From DATBAX01 sp963762965 (GTDB taxonomy: Bacteria; Acidobacteriota; Terriglobia; Terriglobales; Acidobacteriaceae): 64,000 nucleotides of DNA. Shown here piece by piece: positions 1 through 8,584 of the stretch (position 1 is its first letter; every line of letters starts with the position of its first letter). The DNA is taken from positions 2,108,001 through 2,172,000 of the forward strand of contig CAVXME010000001.1 in NCBI GenBank assembly GCA_963762965.1, in the 5' to 3' direction. Made by a program: the position numbers and the translations under genes. The notes below the pieces were generated by a model, which saw nothing but the letters and a program-made list of their open reading frames with translations, was not told the origin of the DNA and searched no databases.

Positions 1-339
1 GGACTCACTGAAACACAGGCGCAAAAAGATGGCCGCGAAATCAAGGTGGCAAAATTTCCCTGGGCCGCTTCTGGCCGCGCCATGACAATCGACCGCACCG
101 AGGGTCTCACCAAAGTTATTTTCGATCCGAAAACCGAGCGAGTGTTGGGTGTGGGTATTGTCGGCGCTGGCGCCGGCGAACTTATCGCCGAAGGAGTGTT
201 GGCTGTCGAAATGGCGGCCACGGCCACAGATCTCGCGCTTACGATTCATCCTCATCCAACGCTCTCGGAGACTGTGATGAACGCGGCGGAAGTATTCTTC
301 GGCACCGCTACGGACATCTATCGGCCGAAGAAGGCGTGA
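1..339 (+). CDS. lpdA: Dihydrolipoyl dehydrogenase, C-terminal part (5' truncated by window)
   Basis: The reading frame is open from base 1 and ends at 339, so only about the last 112 residues of a roughly 460-residue protein are present. The segment is the dimerisation domain of a pyridine-nucleotide disulfide oxidoreductase. It carries the HPHPTLSE motif, whose His and Glu form the catalytic dyad that protonates the redox-active thiol across the dimer interface. It also has the conserved FDPKTERVLGVGIVGAGAGELI strand region and ends in a Lys-rich tail. The enzyme reoxidises the lipoyl groups of 2-oxoacid dehydrogenase complexes and of the glycine cleavage H protein; a complete gcv operon lies 16-21 kb further on. 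A mercuric or glutathione reductase is less likely because the motif and the acidic stretch fit Lpd best. The FAD and NAD domains lie outside the window. Confidence 0.9.
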   Translation, partial: GLTETQAQKDGREIKVAKFPWAASGRAMTIDRTEGLTKVIFDPKTERVLGVGIVGAGAGELIAEGVLAVEMAATATDLALTIHPHPTLSETVMNAAEVFFGTATDIYRPKKA

Positions 340-360
340 AGCGGTGATGGCGCTTCATTT

Positions 361-428
361 TCTTGTCATCCTTCGACTGCGTGGAAACTTCGCTTCGCGA
401 ACTTTCCGCTCCGCTCAGGATGACAAGA
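361..428. repeat. Palindromic dispersed repeat, TGTCATCC family, short copy
   Basis: Perfect 12-base inverted arms (361-372 and 417-428, TCTTGTCATCCT and its complement) enclose a GC-rich core. The core resembles the right half of the 150-bp palindrome at 36021-36170, including the CCTTCGACTGCGTGG segment and the CTCAGGATGACAA end. It lies between lpdA and the MscS gene and could fold into a hairpin in RNA. Confidence 0.75.
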
Positions 429-467
429 CTCAGGGCCTTTTGCGTCTTATGCCCTGGAGAAAGACTC

Positions 468-2213
468 ATGGTTCTTTTCCTGAAGCGAGCGATCGTTTTT
501 CTCTGTCTCGCCATTTACTCCACGGCGTGGGGACAGTCCTTGCCGTCGCCGCTGGGGAAAGCACCTGCGGTTCCGGCCAATTCCACCTCCGACCCGCTTG
601 GCCGCGACACTCCCAACGGCACCGTATTCGGCTTTCTTCAGGCGGCGCAATCCGGCAACTACTCGACCGCGGCGGAATACCTGCAAATGCCGGCGGCAAG
701 GCGTCAGAGCGAAGGCGCAGACCTGGCGTCCAAGCTGAACGTGGTGGTGAACACTGCCTTTGTCGGAAGCCTCAAGAAAATCAGTAGCGACCCCGGTGGC
801 ACGCCGCAGGATGGCGTTCCGCTCGATCAGCAAAATATTGGCATTCTCTCCGCCGGCGACGTCGAGACCAGCCTCCTGCTGGTGCATGTGGCGGGGCCAA
901 CAGGGCGAATCTGGCTGGTTTCCAGCGAATCCCTGGCTAAGGTCCCCGAACTGTACGACCAGGTGCAGGTTTCTCAGGTGGAACGACACCTTCCCAGCAT
1001 TCTGGTAAAGCACCAGTTTCTGGGCCTGGCAATCTGGTACTGGCTGGCGCTGCTACTGGCAATCCCCTGCGCCGCGTTGTTGGGATGGGTGTTGGTGCAG
1101 GGCTTGTGGGTTCCCCGGTACCTCTGGAGCCGCTATCGCGGCCACGAGCCCATTTCCATTGATTGGAAGACCGCCTCAAAGCCGCTCTGGCTGCTACTGA
1201 GCACGATGATCCACCGCATTTTCGTCGGCTATCTTCGCATCCCGCTGCTGCCCAGGCACTACTACTTTGTGCTGGCGGGAGTGGTGGTCATCATCGGTTT
1301 TAGCTGGCTTTTGCTGCAGATCATGCAGCAAGTGATGGCGCGGGGAAGACAACGGGCCATTCTTTCCGGGCGCATGGGCACCGGCTCACTCATGCTTTTG
1401 GGCCAGCGAATTCTCAAAGCGGCGATCGTGCTGATTGCCATCTTCGCCATTCTTGGTGCACTCGGCTTCAACATGACGACCGCGCTGGCCGGTCTGGGAA
1501 TCGGCGGAATTGCAGTCGCTTTTGCCGCACAGAAAACCCTGGAAAATCTGCTGGGCGGAGTGTCGCTGCTGGGCGATGAAGTGATTCGCGTCGGCGATGT
1601 TTGCCGGTTCGGCGATCGCACTGGCACCGTGGAAGACATCAGCCTGCGTTCCACTCGCATTCGCACTCCGGAGAGGACGGAGCTCTCGATCCCCAACGGC
1701 TCGCTGGCCACCATGAACATTGAGAACCTGACTCGGCGCGACAAGATTCTCCTTAATATGAAGCTGAGCCTGCATTGGGAGACGACCGCCGACCAGTTAC
1801 GCTATGTGCTGGCCCAAATTCGCCGGCTCTTCTACGCGCACGTCAAGGTGGAAACCAATTCCGCACGCGCGCGCCTGATCGCGTTCAGCGATGGTGTGAT
1901 CACAGTGGAAGTCTTCTGTTATCTGCTCACAGTCGATAGCAACGAAGCGCTGGCCATGCAGGAAGATCTATTGTTGCGGATCATGGATATTGTGAAGGAT
2001 GCGGGGACTGCATTGGCCTCTCCGCCGCAGGCTCTGTATCAAAGCCGCGATTCGGCGCCCGACAAGGAAAAGATGGCCGCGGTCCATGAGGAAGTGCAGA
2101 AGTGGAGAGATGCAGGCAAGATGCCATTTCCAGATTTCGATCCGGAGGAAATTGAAAAGTTTCGTGACTCCCTGCCGTATCCGCCGCCAGATTCAGCGCT
2201 GGGTGACAAGTGA
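468..2213 (+). CDS. Mechanosensitive ion channel, MscS family
   Basis: A predicted 581-residue inner-membrane protein. The ATG at 468 is preferred over the in-frame ATG at 363 because GGAGA precedes it by 7 bases and it begins a clear signal peptide (residues 1-23, ending STAWGQ); the earlier start would run through the palindromic repeat. A periplasmic region follows (to about 180), then membrane spans near 184-210, 264-285 and 318-340. The last leads into the Gly/Ala-rich pore helix (GLGIGGIAVAFAAQKTLENLLGG) and the beta domain (VGDVCRFGDRTGTVEDISLRSTRIRTPERTELSIPN) of MscS. This family opens on membrane tension to release osmolytes. The long secreted N-terminus puts it among the larger MscS variants, not the 286-residue E. 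coli MscS. The C-terminus (residues 520-581) is charged and Pro-rich. Confidence 0.9.
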   Translation: MVLFLKRAIVFLCLAIYSTAWGQSLPSPLGKAPAVPANSTSDPLGRDTPNGTVFGFLQAAQSGNYSTAAEYLQMPAARRQSEGADLASKLNVVVNTAFVGSLKKISSDPGGTPQDGVPLDQQNIGILSAGDVETSLLLVHVAGPTGRIWLVSSESLAKVPELYDQVQVSQVERHLPSILVKHQFLGLAIWYWLALLLAIPCAALLGWVLVQGLWVPRYLWSRYRGHEPISIDWKTASKPLWLLLSTMIHRIFVGYLRIPLLPRHYYFVLAGVVVIIGFSWLLLQIMQQVMARGRQRAILSGRMGTGSLMLLGQRILKAAIVLIAIFAILGALGFNMTTALAGLGIGGIAVAFAAQKTLENLLGGVSLLGDEVIRVGDVCRFGDRTGTVEDISLRSTRIRTPERTELSIPNGSLATMNIENLTRRDKILLNMKLSLHWETTADQLRYVLAQIRRLFYAHVKVETNSARARLIAFSDGVITVEVFCYLLTVDSNEALAMQEDLLLRIMDIVKDAGTALASPPQALYQSRDSAPDKEKMAAVHEEVQKWRDAGKMPFPDFDPEEIEKFRDSLPYPPPDSALGDK

Positions 2214-2282
2214 ACTTGGGGTTGAAGCGATGCCGGGGCGATAGGCATCTAATGTTCAGAATGGCGTTATGTCGAGTCGGGC

Positions 2283-2316
2283 TTGGCCAAGTGCTAACGG
2301 CCAAGTACCAAATGCC
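2283..2316. repeat. Dispersed repeat, GCCAAGTGCTAA family
   Basis: The segment contains GGCCAAGTGCTAACGG followed by CCAAGTACCAAATGCC, two imperfect copies of a 16-18 base unit. The same words recur as an inverted pair at 12007-12028 and 12078-12098. It lies between the MscS channel gene and the thiolase. Confidence 0.5.
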
Positions 2317-2331
2317 GGTTTAGGAGTTTCC

Positions 2332-3510
2332 ATGCGTGAAGTTATCATCGCCTCTTCTGTTCGCACTCCCGTGGGACGTGCTTTCAAAGGCACCCTCCGC
2401 ACCACCCGTCCCGACGAACTCGCCGCGATCGCTATCAAAGGTGCGCTTGAACGCGTACCGCAGATTGATGCCAAAGAAATCGAAGACGTGATTCTCGGTT
2501 GCGCCACTCCGGAGGCCGAGCAAGGAATGAACGTGGCGCGCATTGCGTCGCTGCGTGCTGGGCTGCCGGTCGAGGTTTCGGCGCTTACCATCAATCGCTT
2601 CTGCTCTTCCGGGTTGCAGGCAATTGCCATGGCGGCGGAACGCATCATGAGCGGCGGCGCGGAGATCATCGTGGCGGGCGGCACCGAGTCCATGTCCATG
2701 ATCCCGATGGGCGGACACAAAATCTCTCCCAATCCCTGGCTGGTGGATCATTATCCCGACGCATATCTCAACATGGGCCTCACGGCTGAGCGGCTTGCCC
2801 AGCGTTTTGGCATCACTCGCGAGGCTGCCGATGCGTTTTCCCTACGCAGCCATCAGAAGGCGCTGGCTGCCATCCAGGCTGGGAAGTTCGATGAAGAAAC
2901 CGTCCCCGTGCCGGTGAGTTTTACAACGCCAAACGGCTCGAAGCCCAAGCGCCAGGAAATCATTTTCAAAGTCGACGAAGGCCCCCGCGCCGATACTTCG
3001 CTCGAAGCTCTCGCCGCACTCAAACCGGCTTTTCATTTGAAGGGCACCGTGACGGCCGGCAATTCGTCGCAAACTTCCGATGGCGCTGCGGCAGCCGTGG
3101 TCATGTCCGCCGAGCGCGCAAAAGCTCTCGGCATCAAGCCGCTGGTGCGTTATTTGGCATTTGCCACCGCTGGCTATAAACCGGAAGAGATGGGGCTCGG
3201 CCCAGTGTTTGCGATTCCCAAAGCTCTGAAGATGGCCGGACTCAAGCTCTCCGACATTGATGTGATTGAGCTGAACGAGGCCTTCGCCGCGCAATCGTTG
3301 GCCGTGATCCAGGAAGCCGGGCTTGATCCCGAGAAAGTCAATCCCAATGGGGGGGCAATTGCTCTCGGTCATCCTCTGGGATGCACGGGAGCAAAGCTGA
3401 CGGCGACGATCATTCGCGAGATGAAGCGGCGGAATGCTCGCTACGGTATGGTGACCATGTGTGTGGGCGGTGGTATGGGGGCTGCGGGGATATTCGAAAA
3501 CCTGAATTAA
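2332..3510 (+). CDS. Acetyl-CoA acetyltransferase / 3-ketoacyl-CoA thiolase
   Basis: A 392-residue thiolase. It either condenses two acyl-CoA units or cleaves 3-ketoacyl-CoA in beta-oxidation. The ATG at 2332 has an AGGAG ribosome site 5 bases upstream and matches the usual N-terminus (REVIIASSVRTPVG); an upstream in-frame ATG at 2269 would add a non-conserved extension. The catalytic triad is visible: acyl-accepting Cys91 in NRFCSSG, His347 in GHPLG and Cys377 in MCVGGG, at nearly the same positions as in the Zoogloea biosynthetic thiolase. The length is typical of the family. An acyl-CoA dehydrogenase follows on the same strand, separated only by the repeat-bounded GxxExxY gene. The two probably act together in fatty-acid oxidation. 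Degradative and biosynthetic thiolases cannot be told apart from this sequence alone. Confidence 0.93.
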   Translation: MREVIIASSVRTPVGRAFKGTLRTTRPDELAAIAIKGALERVPQIDAKEIEDVILGCATPEAEQGMNVARIASLRAGLPVEVSALTINRFCSSGLQAIAMAAERIMSGGAEIIVAGGTESMSMIPMGGHKISPNPWLVDHYPDAYLNMGLTAERLAQRFGITREAADAFSLRSHQKALAAIQAGKFDEETVPVPVSFTTPNGSKPKRQEIIFKVDEGPRADTSLEALAALKPAFHLKGTVTAGNSSQTSDGAAAAVVMSAERAKALGIKPLVRYLAFATAGYKPEEMGLGPVFAIPKALKMAGLKLSDIDVIELNEAFAAQSLAVIQEAGLDPEKVNPNGGAIALGHPLGCTGAKLTATIIREMKRRNARYGMVTMCVGGGMGAAGIFENLN

Positions 3511-3524
3511 CCACAGCTTTTCAA

Positions 3525-3567
3525 ACCACAGAGGGCACAGAGGATCACAGAGGATCACAGAGGAATT
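3525..3567. repeat. Left inverted repeat (CACAGAGG family) flanking the GxxExxY gene
   Basis: A 43-base segment starts ACCACAGAGGGCACAGAGG and contains a tandem 10-mer (ATCACAGAGG twice) before AATT. Apart from one extra 10-mer and one mismatch, it is the reverse complement of 4034-4066. It lies just after the thiolase stop codon. A third, single copy of the family is at 19895-19925. Confidence 0.85.
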
Positions 3568-3613
3568 CTGGGGATCTGTGGTAGGGTGCAATCGTCCGAT
3601 GTAGGAGGGCGAG

Positions 3614-4030
3614 TTGACCGGCCCGGCAATTGTTCCGCTGCTTCGAGTGAATCAGGTCACGGGCACCATTGTAACTGCCGCGATGAATGTTCACTCCAAG
3701 TTGGGACCAGGTTTATTGGAGAGTGCTTACGAAGCCTGCTTGCTTCGTGAATTGGCTAAACAGGGGATCACCGTGGCCAGTCAGGTTGTACTGCCCGTCG
3801 TTTATGACGGCGAAACCATCGATCTTGGGTATCGAATCGATCTGCTGGTGGAAGACCTGGTTATAGTTGAACTGAAGTGCGTCCAAGCTTTCAATCCAAT
3901 ACATGAGGTCCAACTTCTTTCGTATCTGAAATTAAGCGGCAAGAATGTCGGCCTGCTCATTAACTTTCACGTTATGCACCTCCGTAATGGCATCAAACGA
4001 TTGGTGAATGGCAAAAACTGGGAAAAGTGA
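3614..4030 (+). CDS. GxxExxY family protein (PD-(D/E)XK nuclease-like fold)
   Basis: A 138-residue protein. The TTG start at 3614 is chosen because a GGAGG site (3604-3608) sits 5 bases upstream. The family signature is present as GLLESAYEACL near residues 35-45. It is followed by the nuclease-like core: YRIDLLVEDLVIVELKC (Asp then E-x-K) and a basic C-terminus (LRNGIKRLVNG). GxxExxY proteins are a widespread family with a predicted restriction-endonuclease-like fold. No firm cellular role is established for them. The gene has no functional link to the fatty-acid oxidation genes on either side, and inverted CACAGAGG repeats bound it closely. That arrangement suggests it moved in as a small cassette. 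No transposase is present. Confidence 0.88.
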   Translation: MTGPAIVPLLRVNQVTGTIVTAAMNVHSKLGPGLLESAYEACLLRELAKQGITVASQVVLPVVYDGETIDLGYRIDLLVEDLVIVELKCVQAFNPIHEVQLLSYLKLSGKNVGLLINFHVMHLRNGIKRLVNGKNWEK

Positions 4031-4033
4031 AAT

Positions 4034-4066
4034 AATTCCTCTGTGATCCTCTGAGCCCTCTGTGGT
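4034..4066. repeat. Right inverted repeat (CACAGAGG family) flanking the GxxExxY gene
   Basis: A 33-base segment (AATTCCTCTGTGATCCTCTG ... TGTGGT) begins 4 bases after the GxxExxY stop codon. It is complementary to the left repeat at 3525-3567, with one mismatch and lacking one 10-mer unit. Together the pair delimits a unit of about 540 bp. Confidence 0.85.
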
Positions 4067-4082
4067 CGAGAAAGGGGTTTCA

Positions 4083-5879
4083 ATGGCGACGACAGCAATT
4101 CCTAGCACAAAAATTTCCGGCGGCAGTTTTCTTCTCGAAGAGCGCAAACCCAACGAAGTTTTCACCCCCGAAGATTTCACCGAGCAGCACATCTTGATTG
4201 GGCAGACGGCTGAGGAGTTTGCCGTCAACGAGATTGTCCCCAATATCGAAAAGATCGAGCATAAGGATTTTTCTGTCTCCCGCGAGCTGCTAAAAAAAGC
4301 CGGCGATCTCGGCCTGAGCGGAGTTGAGGTCCCAGAAGCTTACGGTGGCCTTGAAATGGACAAAGTCACCGCCGCCGTCATTGCCGATCACATCGCCAAA
4401 TATGCCGGCTTCGCCACCACCTGGGGCGCGCACAGCGGCATTGGCATGTTGCCTATTGTTTATTTTGGCACGGAGGAACAGAAGAAAAAATATCTGCCGC
4501 GTCTGGCCGCGGGAGAAATCGTGGGCGCATATTGCCTGTCGGAAGCGTCGTCTGGATCCGACGCGCTGAATTGCCGAACCAAGGCCGAGCTATCATCCGA
4601 CGGAAAGCATTACGTTCTCAACGGCGAGAAGATGTGGATCACCAACGCCGGCTTCGCCGACCTGTACACGGTGTTCGCAAAAGTAGATGGCGAAAAGTTC
4701 ACCGCTTTTCTAGTCGAACGCAATTTCCCCGGACTCTCTATCGGTGGGGAAGAGCACAAGATGGGCATTCGCGGGTCGTCCACTTGTCCGGTCATTCTGA
4801 ATGATTGCAAAGTGCCTGCTGAAAACGTGTTGGGAGAAATCGGCAAAGGTCATGTCATCGCCTTCAACATCCTCAACGTAGGACGCTTCAAGCTGGGAGC
4901 GATGTGCGTGGGTGGAGGCCGGGTTTCTCTGGAAAATGCGATTGCCTATGCCAAGCAGCGCAAGGCGTTCAACAAGACCATTTCTGACTTCGGCTTGGTG
5001 CGCGAGAAGCTGGCCAACATGGCGGTGGGCATTTATGTCGGCGAATCCCTGGTTTATCGGACCGTGGGCATGATGGATGAAGCGCTCGCGGAAGTCGACA
5101 AATCAGCGCCCGATGCGGCCAAGGCAACTCTCAAAGCCATCGAAGAATATGCCGTTGAGTGTTCGATCATCAAGGTTTGGGGCTCGGAGATGATTGACTA
5201 CGTGGTTGACGAGACCATGCAAATCTATGGCGGATACGGGTTTGTCGAAGAGTATCCCGCCGAGCGCGCTTACCGTGATGCCCGCATCAACCGCATCTTC
5301 GAGGGCACGAACGAAATCAATCGGTTGATCATTACCGGATTTCTTTTAAAGCGGGCGATGACTGGCCAGTTGCCGCTCATGCCCGCCATCAAGAAACTGA
5401 TGGATGAAGTTTTGTCTGGCCCATCCGCCGGAGAAGACTTCGAAGGTCCGCTCGCCGCAGAACGAAAACTGGTGGCTCAAGCCAAGAAGCTTGGTCTGTT
5501 CGTCGCCGGAGCCGCTACCCAGAAATACATGCAGGCGATACAAGACCAGCAAGAAGTCATGGGAGCGATTGCTGACATAGTCATTGAGACTTATGCGATG
5601 GAGTCGGCGGTGTTGCGCGCGCAGAAAATCGCGAAAGCTAAAAGTGAGACAGCAGCAGCGCTTCCGATCGCCATGACGCGAGTCTACATGTCGCAGGCGA
5701 TGGAGAAAGTCGAAGCGGCTGCAAAAAAGATCATCGCCGCCGTGGCCGACGGCGACATGCTGCGAACGCAACTCGCGATCCTTCGCCGTCTGGCCAAGCA
5801 TGAGCCGTTCAACACCATCGAGCTGCGTCAGCAAATCGCGCAGAAGGTGATTGAGCGGGGTAAGTATGCAATTGCTTAG
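4083..5879 (+). CDS. Acyl-CoA dehydrogenase with C-terminal extension
   Basis: A 598-residue flavoprotein that introduces the alpha-beta double bond into acyl-CoA and passes electrons to ETF. The start at ATG 4083 follows an AAAGGGG purine run. The first 400 residues have the full fold: YCLSEASSGSDA and MWITNAGFADLYTVFAK (FAD and substrate binding), and YGGYGFVEEYPAERAYRDARINRIFEGTNEI, in which Glu407 is the catalytic base position. A helical domain of about 190 residues follows, as in very-long-chain-type dehydrogenases and the FadE5-like enzymes of Gram-positives. The gene is downstream of the thiolase and would share its operon were it not for the intervening cassette. Its start lies only 17 bases beyond the right repeat, so its original promoter or leader may have been altered by that insertion. 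Confidence 0.93.
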   Translation: MATTAIPSTKISGGSFLLEERKPNEVFTPEDFTEQHILIGQTAEEFAVNEIVPNIEKIEHKDFSVSRELLKKAGDLGLSGVEVPEAYGGLEMDKVTAAVIADHIAKYAGFATTWGAHSGIGMLPIVYFGTEEQKKKYLPRLAAGEIVGAYCLSEASSGSDALNCRTKAELSSDGKHYVLNGEKMWITNAGFADLYTVFAKVDGEKFTAFLVERNFPGLSIGGEEHKMGIRGSSTCPVILNDCKVPAENVLGEIGKGHVIAFNILNVGRFKLGAMCVGGGRVSLENAIAYAKQRKAFNKTISDFGLVREKLANMAVGIYVGESLVYRTVGMMDEALAEVDKSAPDAAKATLKAIEEYAVECSIIKVWGSEMIDYVVDETMQIYGGYGFVEEYPAERAYRDARINRIFEGTNEINRLIITGFLLKRAMTGQLPLMPAIKKLMDEVLSGPSAGEDFEGPLAAERKLVAQAKKLGLFVAGAATQKYMQAIQDQQEVMGAIADIVIETYAMESAVLRAQKIAKAKSETAAALPIAMTRVYMSQAMEKVEAAAKKIIAAVADGDMLRTQLAILRRLAKHEPFNTIELRQQIAQKVIERGKYAIA

Positions 5880-5921
5880 TGGTTAGTGCGCTAGTGATCT
5901 CGACTGTAGTACGATTCCGCC

Positions 5922-6773
5922 ATGCCAACATCCCCTGTGTCCCGGCGGTCTTTCCTGGCCTTGTCGGCAATGTTGCCCTGGGCCTTTTCTGCTCACGCAT
6001 CATCGGCGTCGCTTCCAGTTGGTCTTGAGTTGTATTCCGTTCGTGAAGCGCTGAAGAAAGATCCTGAAGGCACGGTCCGTGCTGTGGCCCAGATGGGATA
6101 TCAGTGCGTGGAATTCTACGCGCCCTATTATGAATGGACCGAGAGCCAGACCAAGCAGATGCGAAAGCTGATGGACGATCTCGGTATTCGCTGCTTTTCG
6201 ACCCACAATGACGAATCGTATTTGAGCGCCGCCAACCTTTCGCGGACGCGGGACATGAACTTGATGCTGGGTAGCAAGAACGTGGTCCAGTCCAGCACTT
6301 CTCCGAAAGCCCATTTGGATGAGTGGAAAGCAGTTGCGGATGCGCTGAACACTGTTGCCGAGAAGCTTGAACCTGCTGGATTAAAGGCGGGCTACCACAA
6401 TCATCAACCCGAGTTCAGTCCGATTGAGGGGCGTCGCCCCATCGAAATACTTGCCGCCAACACGAAATCGTCCATCATGCTGCAACTCGATGTGGGCACG
6501 TGTCTCGAAGCAGGATCAGATCCGGTGGCGTGGATTCGAGCCAACCCCGGGCGCATTCGATCGATCCATTGCAAGGACTGGTCTCCCGAGAAAGACAAGG
6601 GATATAAAGTTCTATTCGGCGAAGGCGTCGCTGACTGGAAAAACATTTTCGCCGCGGCCGAAGGCGGTGGCGGCGTGGAATATTATCTGGTAGAGCAGGA
6701 AGGCAGCCGGTTGTCCGAATTCGATACCGCCCGCGCATGCCTGCAAACGTTTCGCAGTAAGCATTCAGGTTAG
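5922..6773 (+). CDS. Sugar phosphate isomerase/epimerase-like TIM barrel, Tat-exported
   Basis: A 283-residue protein of the xylose isomerase-like TIM barrel family. The N-terminus has a twin-arginine signal (SRRSFLAL at residues 7-14, then a hydrophobic run ending SAHASSAS), so a periplasmic location is inferred. The mature part starts with the typical VGLELYSVREAL strand and has GYQCVEFYAPYYEW, the metal-site-like YHNHQPEF and LQLDVGTCLEAG segments, and IRSIHCKDW near the C-terminus, matching the His/Glu/Asp metal ligands of the family. Secreted members are common in Acidobacteriota and Planctomycetes, but substrates are rarely known. The following esterase gene starts 27 bases downstream, so co-transcription is likely. 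Confidence 0.88.
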   Translation: MPTSPVSRRSFLALSAMLPWAFSAHASSASLPVGLELYSVREALKKDPEGTVRAVAQMGYQCVEFYAPYYEWTESQTKQMRKLMDDLGIRCFSTHNDESYLSAANLSRTRDMNLMLGSKNVVQSSTSPKAHLDEWKAVADALNTVAEKLEPAGLKAGYHNHQPEFSPIEGRRPIEILAANTKSSIMLQLDVGTCLEAGSDPVAWIRANPGRIRSIHCKDWSPEKDKGYKVLFGEGVADWKNIFAAAEGGGGVEYYLVEQEGSRLSEFDTARACLQTFRSKHSG

Positions 6774-6800
6774 GAATCATCGTCCAATCTTGGAGCCAAT

Positions 6801-7868
6801 GTGAACCTGATGGGACTTCTCCGCGCTACGGCAGCCTCAATTACTTTTGCTGCGTCTCTCTCTGCCCAAACGAATCCCGCAGTGCCGCAGGATTCAGCAA
6901 CTTTCGACCCTGACGGAACCGCGCACGTCACTCGCGTGATTCCCATGCCGTCGACCATAAGTCCGGAAGCGCAGAAGTGGCTGGCGGAGATCACAAAATA
7001 TAAATCCGGGCCGGAGACGCTTGCCGAACGGCGCGCACACACGGATGCCTGGCGCGAGAAAGACTCTGCGGAAGCGCGAAAGCTCTATCCAGTCAACATC
7101 GAGGAAACCACGACTGCCGGAGTTCGCACCGACATCATCACGCCGCTTTCCACGCCGGAAGCCAATCGCGGCCGCGTACTCATCAATCTGCACGGTGGCG
7201 GATTCAATTCTGACTCGGGTTCTCTCATCGAGGGCATTCCTATCTCGAACCTCGCGAAGATCAAGGTCGTCTCGGTGTACTACCGGCTCGCCCCAGAGAA
7301 CCCTTTTCCAGCTGCGGTCGATGATGTGGTCGCGGTCTACAAAGAACTACTCAAAATCTACAAGCCGCACAATATTGGAATTTACGGCACGTCGGCGGGA
7401 GCGATCCTGACCGCCGAAGTTGCTGTGCGGCTAAAGCAGTTACAACTGCCGCTCCCTGGAGCGTTAGGGATTTTTTCCGGGCTTGCAGACTATAGCCACC
7501 CCAGCGATTCCCGGCAGATTTACACGCTCAATGGACTTCCTGGGACGTTGGAGCCGAGTGATCCAACTAAGCCCCGTGAAGACGCGTATGTCGGCAAGAC
7601 CGACCCTAGAGACCCGGTGCTTTCGCCGATTTTCGCGGATTTGCATGGCATGCCCCCGAGTCTGCTGGTCACGAGCACGCGTGATCTCCTCTTGAGCGAC
7701 ACCGCCACGTTTCACCGCGCTCTTCTCCGCGCCGGGGACGACGCTCAGTTGGTAGTGTTCGAGGCTCTGCCGCATGCTTTCTGGTATCACTTTCAGCTTC
7801 CCGAAACTACGGAAGCGATCGAGTTGATGGCGAAGTTCTTCGACGAGAAGTTGGGGGCGAAACCATGA
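6801..7868 (+). CDS. Secreted alpha/beta hydrolase (HSL-type esterase/lipase)
   Basis: A 355-residue protein with a signal peptide (residues 1 to about 23, ending ASLSAQ). The oxyanion motif HGGGF is at about residue 131. The nucleophile elbow G-T-S-A-G has Ser198, and Asp (STRDLLLSD) and His (LPHAFWYHF) complete the triad in the right order. HGGG plus GxSxG is diagnostic of the hormone-sensitive lipase family, which cleaves short-chain esters, including acetylated sugars. It sits 27 bases after the TIM-barrel gene and overlaps the next gene by four bases (ATGA). Its natural substrate cannot be read from the sequence. Confidence 0.9.
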   Translation: MNLMGLLRATAASITFAASLSAQTNPAVPQDSATFDPDGTAHVTRVIPMPSTISPEAQKWLAEITKYKSGPETLAERRAHTDAWREKDSAEARKLYPVNIEETTTAGVRTDIITPLSTPEANRGRVLINLHGGGFNSDSGSLIEGIPISNLAKIKVVSVYYRLAPENPFPAAVDDVVAVYKELLKIYKPHNIGIYGTSAGAILTAEVAVRLKQLQLPLPGALGIFSGLADYSHPSDSRQIYTLNGLPGTLEPSDPTKPREDAYVGKTDPRDPVLSPIFADLHGMPPSLLVTSTRDLLLSDTATFHRALLRAGDDAQLVVFEALPHAFWYHFQLPETTEAIELMAKFFDEKLGAKP

Positions 7869-8212
7869 AGCGCCCACTTCGCCAAGTTCTTGCAGACTCC
7901 CACATTGCAGCGGTTGCGATCGCAGTGCTCTTGCTAGGGTCCCTCGACGGAGCATTCGACGCTCTTTGGGAGTTCGTTTCCCGTGCCGTCGGTTTCTTGG
8001 GCACGGCTGTAGCTATTTTCGATATTCCGTACTTTTCCCCAACCCTTACGCTCGCGGACCGCTCCTTGTTAGCCATTGCATTCGCCTACTCCTATAGTGC
8101 GGTAATGAGCTTTTCGGCCGCTTGGCTTCTGTCACGGTGGGTCTACGGAGTAGGGCCGGTTCGCAGCTTAACCCGTTACTGGAAGTACCCTATCGGGAGG
8201 AAACATGTTTAA
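7865..8212 (+). CDS. Small membrane protein of unknown function
   Basis: A 115-residue protein whose ATG overlaps the esterase stop codon (ATGA at 7865-7868), which strongly suggests translational coupling. Three hydrophobic stretches are visible: residues 13-33 (AAVAIAVLLLGSLDGAF), 38-58 and 75-98 (SLLAIAFAYSYSAVMSFSAAWLL). The C-terminus is basic (RYWKYPIGRKHV). I recognise no family. The next small membrane protein overlaps it by eight bases, so the two may form a complex with each other. Confidence 0.7.
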   Translation: MKRPLRQVLADSHIAAVAIAVLLLGSLDGAFDALWEFVSRAVGFLGTAVAIFDIPYFSPTLTLADRSLLAIAFAYSYSAVMSFSAAWLLSRWVYGVGPVRSLTRYWKYPIGRKHV

Positions 8213-8522
8213 ACGGTTGAGGAGAGCTCTAGTGACAAGCTTCGTCGGCGCGATTGCTGTCGGATGGATATTCGCGCAGGGGATGCTCCACTTTGCGTAC
8301 ATTTTCAGTGCGCCCATCGCAGGTTGGCTGATGCGGCGCGAGTACCACGATGTGATGGAGCGTGCCACCACCGTGACAGGCATTTCCCTCCAAGATGGAT
8401 TGCCCGAATTGGTCAGGTCTGTTTCGCTTCTGTTAGTTGGCTATTTCTTGCTTCGCTGGTTGTATTTCAAGCCATTGGAGCAAGAAACGGAGTCGAGTTC
8501 GGAACAAGGCCTGCAGTCCTGA
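8205..8522 (+). CDS. Small membrane protein of unknown function
   Basis: A 105-residue protein starting at ATG 8205, inside the end of the previous gene, with GGGAGG just upstream (from 8194). It has a basic N-terminus (MFKRLRRAL), one hydrophobic span at about residues 10-38, a soluble middle, and a second span at about 71-85 (VSLLLVGYFLLRWLY). The tail is acidic and Ser-rich. No family is recognised. It is the last gene of the 5922-8522 cluster; the convergent propeller gene ends 62 bases further on. Confidence 0.68.
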   Translation: MFKRLRRALVTSFVGAIAVGWIFAQGMLHFAYIFSAPIAGWLMRREYHDVMERATTVTGISLQDGLPELVRSVSLLLVGYFLLRWLYFKPLEQETESSSEQGLQS

Positions 8523-8584
8523 GCGGACGGAGGCTTGAATGTTTGCGTGAACTCGCAATTCCACGAGTTCTGTTCCTCCTTCTG

